From Campylobacter concisus (GTDB lineage: Bacteria > Campylobacterota > Campylobacteria > Campylobacterales > Campylobacteraceae), in the NCBI RefSeq assembly GCF_002092855.1, contig NZ_LVLC01000001.1, positions 434,001-498,000 on the forward strand: DNA of 64,000 nt. Direction: 5' to 3'. Below are positions 46,390-55,083 of the stretch, piece by piece (the first letter of the stretch is position 1; every line of letters begins with the position of its first letter). Both the position numbers and the translations under genes were made by a program. The notes beneath the pieces are model-generated. The model saw only the letters and a program-made list of their open reading frames with translations, made no database searches and was not told the origin of the DNA.

Positions 46390-47608
46390 TTTTTAAGACG
46401 CAAAAACTTAGCTGATTGATCTCTGCGTGGGCTTTTATGAAGTTATTTAGCTCATTTAGCGAAAGGGCTGAAATTTTATCAAGGTCCTTTAAAAATGCCC
46501 CAAGCTCGCCATGCTCATAAAACTCGCTTTGTGCGATATCAAGGCGCTTAAATAGTGTCTCAAGTCTAAGTGGTAACGAGCCAAGTAAGAATTTTTTAGC
46601 CTGCTCAAGCTCGGCCTTGCTAACACCTTTTTTACTAAATTTTAAAATTTCATCTTTTATAACGGCGATCGCTTCATCTTTTTTCTCATTTTTTGTCTGC
46701 ATGTAGCCGTAGAGCTGGCTGTAAGAGAGATTTAGCAAATTTCTAGCGTAGGCGCTATAAGCAAGCCCTCTTTTCACGCGGATCTCCTCCATGAGCCTCG
46801 AGCCAAAGCCACCCTCGCCCAGGATAAATGTCGCCACTGCAGCCTTGTATCTCTCCTCAGCTCTCACGTTAAATGGTGCGCCAAAGTAGATGTAGGCCTG
46901 CTCGCTTTGCCTGATAATCTCGCTGCTTTCGCACTTATCGCTTGGGCTAAAGTGCTCTAACTTTCGTGCTTTACCAGGTTTTAAAATTTCTAAAACACTA
47001 GCGAGCTCTTTTGTCTGTTTCTCGTCGATGTCGCCGCCTAGCACGCAAAGCAAATTTGAAAGGTCTAAATGCTCGTTTAAAAACTTTCTCACATCTTCAA
47101 GCATGATCGCTTTTATGCTCTTTTTAGTGCCGATGCTTGGCTGGGCAAGCACGCTTTTTGGGTATAAAAGCTCAAAAAGCCCCTGCCTTGCCACGTAGTC
47201 AAAGTCGTTTTCATTTGCTGCGATCTCGCCAAGTGTGACGGTTTTGCACCTATTTAGAATTTCTTCTGTCAAATTTGGAGCGCTTATAAGCTCTTTTAGC
47301 TTGCCGCACGCAAAGGCAAAGTGCTCTTTTAGGCAGTTTAGATCTATGCAAAATGTCTCAAAGCCACAGCTTGCATTTAGGCTAATCGCCCTTACTTCAA
47401 GCTCTTTGGCAAATTTAGCCGAGCCTAGCTTCATATCGCCTTCGTTTAGCAAATTTGCACTTAGCCTTGCAAGGCCTGCGAGCTTGCCATTTTGTGAGCT
47501 ACCAGCTGCTTTGAAAACAAGTCTAAGGCTCACTACTGGCATCGCTTTTGAGCTTTCAAAAACGACTGGAATTTTTACATTTTTTACATTGATATCTAAA
47601 ATTTTCAT
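46379..47608 (-). CDS. M16-family peptidase-like protein without the zinc motif
   Basis: 409 residues with the two-lobed M16 pattern: start VFESSKAMPVVSLRLVFKAAG, then GLARLSANLLNEGD where active enzymes have HxxEH, and the substrate-lobe motif GGFGSRLMEEIRVKRGLAYS. The zinc ligands are absent, as in the non-catalytic partner subunits of M16B heterodimers. It may have lost activity or work with a catalytic partner elsewhere. It lies between mqnC (one base away) and recG in one operon. Confidence 0.82.
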   Translation of the reverse strand: MKILDINVKNVKIPVVFESSKAMPVVSLRLVFKAAGSSQNGKLAGLARLSANLLNEGDMKLGSAKFAKELEVRAISLNASCGFETFCIDLNCLKEHFAFACGKLKELISAPNLTEEILNRCKTVTLGEIAANENDFDYVARQGLFELLYPKSVLAQPSIGTKKSIKAIMLEDVRKFLNEHLDLSNLLCVLGGDIDEKQTKELASVLEILKPGKARKLEHFSPSDKCESSEIIRQSEQAYIYFGAPFNVRAEERYKAAVATFILGEGGFGSRLMEEIRVKRGLAYSAYARNLLNLSYSQLYGYMQTKNEKKDEAIAVIKDEILKFSKKGVSKAELEQAKKFLLGSLPLRLETLFKRLDIAQSEFYEHGELGAFLKDLDKISALSLNELNNFIKAHAEINQLSFCVLKNEI

Positions 47609-48700
47609 CTAAAATTTCTCCAAAATATCGTAGTTCGTGTTACGCTTGGCTGGAATTTCTCCGACATCTTTTATAAGCTCGATCATCTGGTCTTGATTCA
47701 TCCTAAAGCTAGCCCCTGCGGCCTTTACGACGTTTTCTTCCATCATTGTGCTACCAAGGTCGTTTGCGCCAAAAAGAAGCGCTAGCTGACCAACGTAGCT
47801 GCCCTGCGTGACCCAGCTGCTTTGGATATTTTTAAAGTTATCCAAAAAGAGCCTTGAAACCGCAAGAAGCCTTAGATAGACGTTTGAGCTTTGCTTTTTG
47901 ATCTCTGGAAATTCTTGCATGAGCTTTGTATTTAGCCCTTGAAAACTCCAAAGTATAAAGGCTCTAAATCCAGCCGTTTCATCTTGTAAATTTCTGATGT
48001 GCTCCCAGTGCTCCACGATCTCACGAGTGCTCTCAACCGTGCCAAACATCATCGTCGCAGTCGTTTTTATACCAAGCTCGTGCGCCTCTTTGTGTATGCG
48101 AAGCCAGTCTGCGGTGTCGCATTTTTTAGGGGCAATGATGTCACGAACGCGGTCGCTTAAAATCTCTGCTCCAGCCCCTGGCATCGAGTATAAGCCCTTT
48201 TCGTTTAGGCGTCTTAATACCTCTTTTGTAGAAATTTTTGAAATTCTTGCGATGTAGTCGATCTCAACGGCAGAAAAGCCATGTATCGTGATGCTTGGAT
48301 AGTGCTTGCTGATGTAGCTTACAAGCTCCTCGTACCACTCGATCTTTAGCTTTGGATGAACGCCACCTTGAAATAAAATTTGCGTGCCGCCAATGGCGAT
48401 AAGCTCCTCGATCTTCTTGCCGATCTCCTCAAAACTTAGCACATAAGCGTCCTCTTCTTTTGCGTGGCGGTAAAATGCGCAAAATTTACAATCCACCCAG
48501 CAGACGTTTGTATAGTTGATGTTGCGATCTACAATGAAGGTCGTAATGCCCTCTGGATGAAGCTCTTTTTTTCTAGCTAATGCCATCTTGCCAAGCTCGT
48601 GAAGCGGTGCATTTTCTATAAGATCGATGGCCTCATTTACACTAAGTCTTTTCAAATTTAACCTTTTATTTTGCTTATTTTTGGGCGAGAGTTTAGCCAA
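47609..48700 (-). CDS. mqnC: MqnC, radical SAM cyclic dehypoxanthinyl futalosine synthase
   Basis: 363 residues. The cluster motif CWVDCKFC (CxxxCxxC) identifies a radical SAM enzyme; DRNINYTNVCWVDCKFCAFY and QGGVHP fit MqnC, which cyclises dehypoxanthine futalosine in the alternative menaquinone pathway used by Campylobacter and Helicobacter. MqnE is close in sequence, but the size and the start LSVNEAIDLIENAP favour MqnC. Menaquinone is the electron carrier for the reductases in this window. Confidence 0.9.
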   Translation of the reverse strand: MAKLSPKNKQNKRLNLKRLSVNEAIDLIENAPLHELGKMALARKKELHPEGITTFIVDRNINYTNVCWVDCKFCAFYRHAKEEDAYVLSFEEIGKKIEELIAIGGTQILFQGGVHPKLKIEWYEELVSYISKHYPSITIHGFSAVEIDYIARISKISTKEVLRRLNEKGLYSMPGAGAEILSDRVRDIIAPKKCDTADWLRIHKEAHELGIKTTATMMFGTVESTREIVEHWEHIRNLQDETAGFRAFILWSFQGLNTKLMQEFPEIKKQSSNVYLRLLAVSRLFLDNFKNIQSSWVTQGSYVGQLALLFGANDLGSTMMEENVVKAAGASFRMNQDQMIELIKDVGEIPAKRNTNYDILEKF

Positions 48701-48785
48701 AAATGCTTTTAAATATGATAAATCATGTCGTTACCAAATTTTAATTTTTAAAAGATAGAATAGGAAACTTTTTGAAGGAGTAAAT

Positions 48786-48998
48786 ATGAAAAAGATCGTT
48801 TTAGCCGCAGTTGTAGGCCTATTTTTAGTTGGTTGTGCTAAAAATGAGCCAAAGCCAGCAAGCCACGAAGGTTGCGGTTGCCCTCATCACAAAGAGACAA
48901 AAAGTGATATGCAAAAACAAGGTTGCCACCATCAAGGTTGCATGATGCAAGGCTCAATGCACGGCGACATGCAAGGCTGCCCAGCTCACGCAAAATAG
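48786..48998 (+). CDS. Small Cys/His/Met-rich lipoprotein, possible metal binder
   Basis: 70 residues: signal peptide and lipobox VVGLFLVGC, then a short tail packed with metal-type ligands: GCGCPHHKET, KQGCHHQGCMMQGSMHGDMQ and GCPAHAK (six cysteines, seven or so histidines, several methionines). It resembles metal-storage or copper-binding peptides in composition, but I do not recognise a family. AAGGAG stands just before ATG. Single gene with a clear terminator. Confidence 0.75.
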   Translation: MKKIVLAAVVGLFLVGCAKNEPKPASHEGCGCPHHKETKSDMQKQGCHHQGCMMQGSMHGDMQGCPAHAK

Positions 48999-48999
48999 T

Positions 49000-49022
49000 A
49001 AAAGTGCCAAAAAGGCACTTTT
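49000..49022. terminator. Bidirectional terminator
   Basis: AAAAGTGCC and GGCACTTTT form a 9-base stem with a 5-base loop between the small lipoprotein gene and the convergent NfeD gene; A and T runs flank it on both sides. Confidence 0.85.
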
Positions 49023-49413
49023 ATTTTAATATCACCTTGTCACCTTTGGTGCCAAGAACCGTCACCTTCTCTCCATTAGCTAAATTTCCGTCGTATTTCC
49101 AAAGAGTGCCTTTGAAATAGACCATATTTTCTCTGATCTCGCCAACTCCGGCTTCGTCTAAAAATTCCTCGTTAAAACTCTCTTTTCTGGACATAAATTT
49201 ACTCTTCAACGGCGCTTTTAAAAGCACAAGGAGCACGATCGCAATCGCTGCTGTAATTAAAATTTGATAGCTCCAAGCAAAACTAAAACCAAAATTTATA
49301 GCTCCAACTACGATAAAAGCTATGCCAAAAAATAGCAAATAAAATGAGAAAAAGATAAACTCGGTGATGCACAAAACCACACCGATTGCTATCATTATAA
49401 AAGGGCTGATCAC
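49021..49413 (-). CDS. NfeD-like membrane protein
   Basis: 130 residues. Two or three helices (about 4-65) precede a small OB-like domain (about 80-130, GEIRENMVYFKGTLWKYDGN). Genes of this class lie next to SPFH genes and are thought to act with them in membrane microdomains or quality control. It overlaps the SPFH gene by 4 bases. Confidence 0.87.
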   Translation of the reverse strand: MISPFIMIAIGVVLCITEFIFFSFYLLFFGIAFIVVGAINFGFSFAWSYQILITAAIAIVLLVLLKAPLKSKFMSRKESFNEEFLDEAGVGEIRENMVYFKGTLWKYDGNLANGEKVTVLGTKGDKVILK

Positions 49414-50324
49414 GCCTTATCCTTAGCTAGGAAATTTTTCAAAACGCTAAGTGAACCAATAAGCTCAGTCGCCTCATAAGGAACTAAAATTTTATCTTTT
49501 GAGCTATTTTTAGCCAGCTCACTAAATGCCCCGACTCTATCGCGCGCGAGCAAAAATTCAGCCGCATTTGCGTTTTTGCTCATACTATCATTTATCATAT
49601 CCATAGCCTCTTTTTGAGCCGTTGCAATGGCGATTTGCTCGTATTTTTTTGCATCAGCCATACGCTCTATAGCCTCTGCTTGAAGCACTTTTTCTTGTTT
49701 TAGCGCCTCTGCATTGCGGATTAACGCCTCTTTTTCAGCTAAGGCTTTTAGCTCGATCGCACGTTTTTCGCGCTCAGCTTTCATCTGCATATTCATCGCT
49801 TCTTCGATGCCTAGTGGAACAGAAATTTCAGAAATTTCTACACGCATGATCTTTACGCCCCAGTTGCCAGCAGCGTCGCCAAGAGCCACTTGAAGTGCAG
49901 CATTTAGGCGGTCACGTGAGCTTAGCGTATCGTCAAGATTCATCGCGCCTATCTCGCCACGAAGCGTAGTCATGGCTAAATTTGCAATGGCACGCTTGTA
50001 GTTATCGACATTATAAACCGCCATTTTTGCGTCAAAGACCTTTAAAAAGACGATGCCATCAACGCTTATATTAACGTTATCTTTTGTGATGACTTGCTGT
50101 TTTGTGATATCAACAAGTTGTTCTTTTACGGTGATTATCGCTCTTATTTGATCGACAAATGGGATGATTATGTGAAATCCGCCATCAAGCACCTTGTGAA
50201 ATTTACCAAGTCGCTCGATGAGTAGATTATCAGCTTGTGAGACGATCTTGATGCCAGCCTTTAAAAACAAGAACGCAAAGATAACCAGAACTACGACTAA
50301 AACGCCAAATGCTTCGATTTGCAT
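49410..50324 (-). CDS. SPFH/stomatin-like protein (QmcA type)
   Basis: 304 residues: N-terminal membrane anchor (about 5-25), SPFH domain (VSQADNLLIERLGKFHKVLD ... GIVFLKVFDAKMAVYNVDNY), then a long alanine/glutamate-rich coiled coil (EKRAIELKALAEKEALIRNA) and a C-terminal segment. Such proteins form large ring-like oligomers and often bind the FtsH or HflKC-type protease system. It is the first gene of the pair with NfeD. Confidence 0.92.
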   Translation of the reverse strand: MQIEAFGVLVVVLVIFAFLFLKAGIKIVSQADNLLIERLGKFHKVLDGGFHIIIPFVDQIRAIITVKEQLVDITKQQVITKDNVNISVDGIVFLKVFDAKMAVYNVDNYKRAIANLAMTTLRGEIGAMNLDDTLSSRDRLNAALQVALGDAAGNWGVKIMRVEISEISVPLGIEEAMNMQMKAEREKRAIELKALAEKEALIRNAEALKQEKVLQAEAIERMADAKKYEQIAIATAQKEAMDMINDSMSKNANAAEFLLARDRVGAFSELAKNSSKDKILVPYEATELIGSLSVLKNFLAKDKA

Positions 50325-50339
50325 TTTTACTCCTTTAAT

Positions 50340-50371
50340 TTATAATTTGTTATTTTCTTAAGTATTATAAT
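50340..50371 (+). promoter_or_regulatory. Likely promoter of the first NlpE-like gene
   Basis: A -10 box TATAAT lies at 50366-50371 after T-rich DNA, 34 bases before the ATG at 50405. Confidence 0.5.
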
Positions 50372-50404
50372 ACATTTTAAATTTTATTTTCAAAAAGGAT
50401 TAGC

Positions 50405-50833
50405 ATGAAAAATTTTATATTTGCACTAAGTGCGGCTCTACTTTTGGCAGGTTGTGCATCATCTAGCCAAAACACAAACGTCCCACAAGGCAAATGTGAA
50501 GTAAAAAGTAGCTGCGAAGCTCCAATTAACAGCATCGAGGGCACTTATAAAGCATTTTTGCCTTGCGCTAGCTGCATGGGTATAGACTCAACCCTTATAC
50601 TAAAAAAGGACGGCACATTTGAAAGTGTGATGAACTACAAGTCAAAAGACAACTACAAAGCCGTTAGTAAAGGCAAATACTCAATCGAAAATGGTGTGAT
50701 AACAACGATTGACGAGTATAAAGAAAAGAGCTTTTATAAAATAGAAGGCGAGAACCTAAAAATGCTAGATATGGATCAAAAAGAGGTCACTGGCGAGCTA
50801 AAAGATAAATATATCTTTAAACGCGTAAAATAA
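50405..50833 (+). CDS. NlpE-like lipoprotein 1
   Basis: 142 residues with lipobox SAALLLAGC, then an NlpE N-terminal domain: GTYKAFLPCASCMGIDSTLI has the CxxC of NlpE, followed by strands KKDGTFESVMNY, GKYSIENGVITTID and FYKIEGENLKMLD. NlpE in E. coli is an outer-membrane lipoprotein that reports surface, copper and lipoprotein-trafficking stress through CpxA. No CpxA is in view. An extra cysteine pair (GKCEVKSSCEAP) precedes the domain. It has its own promoter. Confidence 0.85.
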   Translation: MKNFIFALSAALLLAGCASSSQNTNVPQGKCEVKSSCEAPINSIEGTYKAFLPCASCMGIDSTLILKKDGTFESVMNYKSKDNYKAVSKGKYSIENGVITTIDEYKEKSFYKIEGENLKMLDMDQKEVTGELKDKYIFKRVK

Positions 50834-50851
50834 ATTTTAAAGGCAAAATGA

Positions 50852-50857
50852 TATAAT
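50852..50857 (+). promoter_or_regulatory. Candidate -10 box of the second NlpE-like gene
   Basis: TATAAT in GATATAATTTTGC, 25 bases before ATG at 50882. Confidence 0.45.
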
Positions 50858-50881
50858 TTTGCAATTTTTAAGGAGTTGCAA

Positions 50882-52084
50882 ATGAAATATCTTTTTGCCA
50901 TACTTATCTCATTTTTCATCCTTGGCTGCGCAAAAAATGAAAATTTAGAGCCAAAACAAAGCACACAAAATACAGTAAAAGAAGACAAGCCGTTAGTTCA
51001 GGCAAATACACCCAAAAAGTCAGAAAAGCTAATACTTCCAAACTCAATTTATAGTAGTTTTCACACTATTTTGCCTTGCCCAAACTGTGAAGGCATAAAA
51101 ACCATCATTACGCTAAATAAAGACAAAACCTACACAAAAACAATGCTTACTATGGATAAAGAAGTAAGCTTGGTTGAAAAAAATGGTACATTTGATGTTG
51201 ATGATAGTGCTATCATTTTAAAAGATGAAAATGGCAATCTTAGCTATTTTGCACCAAATAAAAACTCACTTCTTCAGCTTGATGATAAGAAAAATAAGCG
51301 AGTTGGCGTGCTAGCTCAAATTTATAATTTTGAACCGGTAAATAAAGCTTACAAAGATAGTTTTTTTGCTAAATTTTATAAATTTAAAAACAAAGATAAC
51401 TTTTTAGATATCGTAATCGTACCAAGCAAAAATGGTGCAAAAATAAGTTTTTATTCATCATTAAAAAATGGCTTGCCACTTTGCGAGTTTAGCTCTGAGC
51501 TACTTTACGACAAGGGAATTTTTTACCTTTTAGATGAAAAAGGCATCGCCCTAAGCATACACAGAATAAATAATGCAATTTTTCTAGTAGCAAACTATAA
51601 AATTTGTAAAAATGCTCACATAAGCGGACGATATAAAAAAGATAAAGATCAAAAAAATCTCTTTGGTAAAGGCTTTTTTGCAGAGCTGACAAACGAATCA
51701 GCAAATAGAGATGTGATAAAAATTTACGGCTCAAAAAACATAAAACGTGATAACACAAAAAAAGAAAACAGCTACATCGTAATAAATAAAAATGAAAGAA
51801 TTTTTGAATACACCTTACTAAATGGCATTATCACAAGCATTGAAATTTATTCAAACGAGTTTAAAACTCCAGAAAATATCAGCCTTAAATCAAATTTCAA
51901 AGATATAAAAAATTCTCTTGTCATTTCTAAATTTCGTAGTGATAAAAGCAACATCTATCTAAAAATAGATAGCCACGATATGCTAATCACACTAAAAAAT
52001 ACACTTGCCAAAGAGATAACAAGCCTAAACGATATACCAGATGAAACAAAGATAGAGCAAATAACGCTAATGTGGAATCAATAA
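50882..52084 (+). CDS. NlpE-like lipoprotein 2, with long C-terminal extension
   Basis: 400 residues from ATG at 50882 (AAGGAG six bases before); a TTG two codons upstream is less likely. Lipobox LISFFILGC. Residues about 60-135 repeat the NlpE pattern: FHTILPCPNCEGIKTIITLN with the CxxC. From about 150 to 400 lies a lysine-rich, beta-strand-rich region (FAKFYKFKNKDNFLDIVIVP, SGRYKKDKDQKNLFG) that I do not recognise, with two more cysteines (PLCEFS, YKICKNAH). It is a tandem relative of the gene before it. The MFS gene begins 1 base after its stop. Confidence 0.75.
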   Translation: MKYLFAILISFFILGCAKNENLEPKQSTQNTVKEDKPLVQANTPKKSEKLILPNSIYSSFHTILPCPNCEGIKTIITLNKDKTYTKTMLTMDKEVSLVEKNGTFDVDDSAIILKDENGNLSYFAPNKNSLLQLDDKKNKRVGVLAQIYNFEPVNKAYKDSFFAKFYKFKNKDNFLDIVIVPSKNGAKISFYSSLKNGLPLCEFSSELLYDKGIFYLLDEKGIALSIHRINNAIFLVANYKICKNAHISGRYKKDKDQKNLFGKGFFAELTNESANRDVIKIYGSKNIKRDNTKKENSYIVINKNERIFEYTLLNGIITSIEIYSNEFKTPENISLKSNFKDIKNSLVISKFRSDKSNIYLKIDSHDMLITLKNTLAKEITSLNDIPDETKIEQITLMWNQ

Positions 52085-52085
52085 G

Positions 52086-53282
52086 TTGAAAGAATATCTT
52101 AAACTTTTAAAAGAAGAGAGAAATTTTCGCCTTTTAAGCATCATTCAGCTTATATGCTATTTTGGCGTATGGTTTTCGCACACAGGTATTTTTACCCTTC
52201 TTATCAAGCTTGACGCTCCTGTCTGGGCTATCACACTAAGTGCAGCAATGGCATTTATCCCAGGTGTTGTCATAGCTCCATTTAGTGGAATTTTAGTTGA
52301 TAAATTTAGCCCAAAACCAATGCTTGTCATCATGATGGCAGTTGAGACGATAAGCGTTTTTATGCTTCTTTTTATAGACTCACTTGATTTTTTATGGCTA
52401 CTTTTACTTATCATTTTTATTAGAAATGGCACTGGTGGAATGTATTTTCAAGTAGAGATGAGCGTACTGCCAAAAATTTTAAGCAAAGAAAATCTCAAAC
52501 TCGCAAATGAGATCCACTCTATCATTTGGGCGGTCTCATACACTGCTGGCATGGGGCTGGCTGGAGTTTATATACACTTTTTTGGTATTAAAAGCGCCTT
52601 TTTACTTGATGGCATACTATACATTCTTAGCTTTGGATTTTTATATTTTTTAAATTTACAAGGCCTAAAGCCAGAATTTATAGAAAAGCCTCTAAAAATG
52701 CTCAAAAATGGGCTTAAATATCTAAAAGAAAATAGACTCATCGTGCATCTTATATTCTTACACGCCTTTGTTGGCATTACCGCTTATGACGCATTGATCG
52801 CACTTTTGGCTGATTACAAATATGCAAATTTACTCTCGACATCATTAATTATAGGACTATTAAATACTTCAAGATCCATTTCACTTATGTTTGCTCCAGC
52901 CATACTTAGTAAATTTATAAATAAAAATACGCTTATTTTCGTATATATCGGTCAAGGCCTTGGTATCATTATTTGGGCTTTATCGCTTTGGAATTTTTAT
53001 CTATCGCTTATTGGCATTATCTTCGCTGGATTTTGCACATCAAGTCTTTGGAGCTACACCTATACGATGCTTCAGCAAAACTGCAAAAAAGAATTTTATG
53101 GCCGAGTGATTGCATATAACGATATGGTTTTTCTTGGCTTTAGCGCTCTCATTTCATTTATCATTGGTCTGCTTTATGATATTGGATTTAGCGTTGAGAT
53201 GATTGCGAGTTTTATGGGAAGCCTCTTTTTTGTAGGGGCTTTTTACTATCACATCGTATTAAAAAGCTACAAAATAAGGTGA
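52086..53282 (+). CDS. MFS transporter (MDR-type)
   Basis: 398 residues, about 12 helices, with the loop motif GILVDKFSPKPMLV between helices 2 and 3 and a weaker repeat of it in the second half. It resembles small efflux-type MFS proteins; substrate unknown. It starts with TTG one base after the stop of the second NlpE-like gene, with no clear ribosome site, so translation is probably coupled. Confidence 0.82.
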   Translation: MKEYLKLLKEERNFRLLSIIQLICYFGVWFSHTGIFTLLIKLDAPVWAITLSAAMAFIPGVVIAPFSGILVDKFSPKPMLVIMMAVETISVFMLLFIDSLDFLWLLLLIIFIRNGTGGMYFQVEMSVLPKILSKENLKLANEIHSIIWAVSYTAGMGLAGVYIHFFGIKSAFLLDGILYILSFGFLYFLNLQGLKPEFIEKPLKMLKNGLKYLKENRLIVHLIFLHAFVGITAYDALIALLADYKYANLLSTSLIIGLLNTSRSISLMFAPAILSKFINKNTLIFVYIGQGLGIIIWALSLWNFYLSLIGIIFAGFCTSSLWSYTYTMLQQNCKKEFYGRVIAYNDMVFLGFSALISFIIGLLYDIGFSVEMIASFMGSLFFVGAFYYHIVLKSYKIR

Positions 53283-53295
53283 TTGTTTTTAAATT

Positions 53296-53321
53296 AAGTC
53301 GCCTAAGTTAAAAGGCGACTT
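53296..53321. terminator. Bidirectional terminator between MFS gene and cheR
   Basis: AAGTCGCCT and AGGCGACTT form a 9-base stem with an 8-base loop, followed on the plus strand by T-rich sequence. Confidence 0.8.
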
Positions 53322-53330
53322 GGCAAATTT

Positions 53331-54155
53331 TTATTTTTTTAGATAGTAGGTAGTTCCATTTGAAAAGCGTTTTTCATAAGCTGGAGTGTAAGGCACAAGA
53401 TCAGCGTGTCCAGCGTAAAGCCTACCATCTGGCTTAAGCAATTTATGAAGCCTCTCAACACATTTTAATCTAAAATCATCATCAAAATAGATCATCATAT
53501 TTCTTGAAAGCACGATATCAAATTTTCCTAGATTAAAAATAGCGTCATCAAAAACATTTAAAATTTTAAACTCACACCTTGGTAAAATTTCTTTTTTTAT
53601 CTTAAATTTATCATCGACTTTTGTAAAAAATCTCTCTTTTTGAAAATCGCTTAACCTATGCAAGCTCCTCTCACTAAAAATGCCGTTTTGACAGCTTGCT
53701 ATGGCTTCTGAGTTTATGTCTATACCTACGATTGAAATTTCATGCTGTTTAAATCCCATCTCATAAGCAAGCATCGCAAGCGAATATGACTCATCTCCAG
53801 TGGAGCAAGGAGCACACAAAATTCTAGCTCCTCCAAGCTCCTTTGCGTAATAGATCACGTCTTTAAGTTGAGGCAACTCTCTATAAAAATAAGTCTCATT
53901 TACAGTTACTAGATTTAAAATGTCTTGTCGCAAGCTTGAGTTATATTTTATCATCGAAACAAGATCTTTAAAGCTTTTTATCTGGCGATCTCTAATAAAA
54001 ATGGTAATTCGCTGCAAAGTAATATCTCTTTTTGGCTCAAGATCAACTCCGCAAAGAGTCTTGATCACATTCATAAAATCATTAAAACCATCCATATCTT
54101 GCGGAGTATCTGTTTGTGCTATTTTTATATCTTTTGCATTATTAGTTAGTAGCAT
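53331..54155 (-). CDS. cheR: CheR, chemoreceptor methyltransferase
   Basis: 274 residues. CheR methylates glutamates of chemoreceptors using SAM. The N-terminal helical domain (about 20-90) is followed by the SAM fold: ILCAPCSTGDESYSLAMLAY, VGIDINSEAI and DIVLSRNMMIYFDD, all characteristic. It overlaps cheB by 14 bases, so the methylation and demethylation enzymes are made together; both act on receptors like that at 6078-8045. Confidence 0.95.
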   Translation of the reverse strand: MLLTNNAKDIKIAQTDTPQDMDGFNDFMNVIKTLCGVDLEPKRDITLQRITIFIRDRQIKSFKDLVSMIKYNSSLRQDILNLVTVNETYFYRELPQLKDVIYYAKELGGARILCAPCSTGDESYSLAMLAYEMGFKQHEISIVGIDINSEAIASCQNGIFSERSLHRLSDFQKERFFTKVDDKFKIKKEILPRCEFKILNVFDDAIFNLGKFDIVLSRNMMIYFDDDFRLKCVERLHKLLKPDGRLYAGHADLVPYTPAYEKRFSNGTTYYLKK

Positions 54156-54711
54156 TTAAAAAATCCTCCATCTCTTTTTTTATCATGGTTAGGTTTAGTG
54201 ATTTTAGGCTCTGATTTAGCTCCTTTGCACGTTTTGGCATACCATACACTATCGCACTCTCCTCATTTTCAGCTATACATTTTGCTCCAGCCTTATAAAG
54301 CTTATCAAGCCCAGCCGCACCATCGTCTCCGATACCAGTTAGCAAGATGGCTAGGACATTTGCGCTTTTACAAATTCCAACTCCAGATTTAAACAGCACA
54401 TCAACATTTGGCGTATATATAGTCTTTTCTTCTGTATTTGGCTTTGCGCTAATTGGTAAATTTGGCGACACCACTACATTTTGTTCGCAGACATATACGG
54501 TATTTTCTTTTAAAATTTTCCTCTCATTTAAAATTTCAACATCCAAGCCACACTCTTTTCCGATTTGCATAGCAAAAGAGTTTATAAACATTTTATTCAT
54601 GTGCTGGGCTATCACGATGATAGCTCCATTTAGTTTTACGTTTTTTAGTAACTTTTTTAAATGCCCAGGCCCGCCAGTAGACGCCCCTATTAATATTAAT
54701 TTTTGTGCCAC
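54142..54711 (-). CDS. cheB: CheB methylesterase, catalytic domain only
   Basis: 189 residues from GTG at 54711. It has only the esterase domain, with the triad S11 (GASTGGPGHL), H37 (AQHMNKMF) and D130 (LTGIGDDGAAG). The N-terminal response-regulator domain of enterobacterial CheB is missing, as is known for Campylobacter, so activity is not controlled by CheA phosphorylation in the usual manner. Confidence 0.94.
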   Translation of the reverse strand: MAQKLILIGASTGGPGHLKKLLKNVKLNGAIIVIAQHMNKMFINSFAMQIGKECGLDVEILNERKILKENTVYVCEQNVVVSPNLPISAKPNTEEKTIYTPNVDVLFKSGVGICKSANVLAILLTGIGDDGAAGLDKLYKAGAKCIAENEESAIVYGMPKRAKELNQSLKSLNLTMIKKEMEDFLNATN

Positions 54712-54822
54712 AAATAGCCTTTAAATTTTTAATTTAATATTTAGCTTACACCACTTTTTGTATATCGTCAATACCCCCACTACTCTTTATATGTTTTGCT
54801 AATTTTTAAGCAAATTTATAGA

Positions 54823-55083
54823 TCATTTCTTTGTGATCTTATACAAAAAGCTAAAAATTTCAGCAACAGCTTTATATAAATTTGGTGGAATTTCTTGATC
54901 AACTTCAACCTTGCTTAAAATTTCAATAAGGTCAGGATCCTCTTTGATCGGTATATCATGCTCTTTTGCAAGATCAATTATTCTATTTGCTATCTCACCA
55001 GCGCCATTAGCCAGCACTCTTGGAGCATTATCTTTAGATCTGTTGTAGCCAAGAGCTACTGCTTTTTTCTTATTTACTTGCAT
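54823..55083 (-). CDS. FlhB C-terminal-like protein (FlhX type)
   Basis: 86 residues resembling the cytoplasmic export-switch domain of FlhB: KKAVALGYNRSKDNAPRVLA, then GEIANRIIDLAKEHDIPIKE and a C-terminal KVEVDQEIPPNLYKAVAEIF. The NPTH self-cleavage site is absent; the protein corresponds to the part after it. Such FlhX proteins are reported to stand in for the FlhB fragment in Helicobacter/Campylobacter. It shares one base with the FliK-like gene, a neat link to the hook-length switch. Confidence 0.9.
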   Translation of the reverse strand: MQVNKKKAVALGYNRSKDNAPRVLANGAGEIANRIIDLAKEHDIPIKEDPDLIEILSKVEVDQEIPPNLYKAVAEIFSFLYKITKK

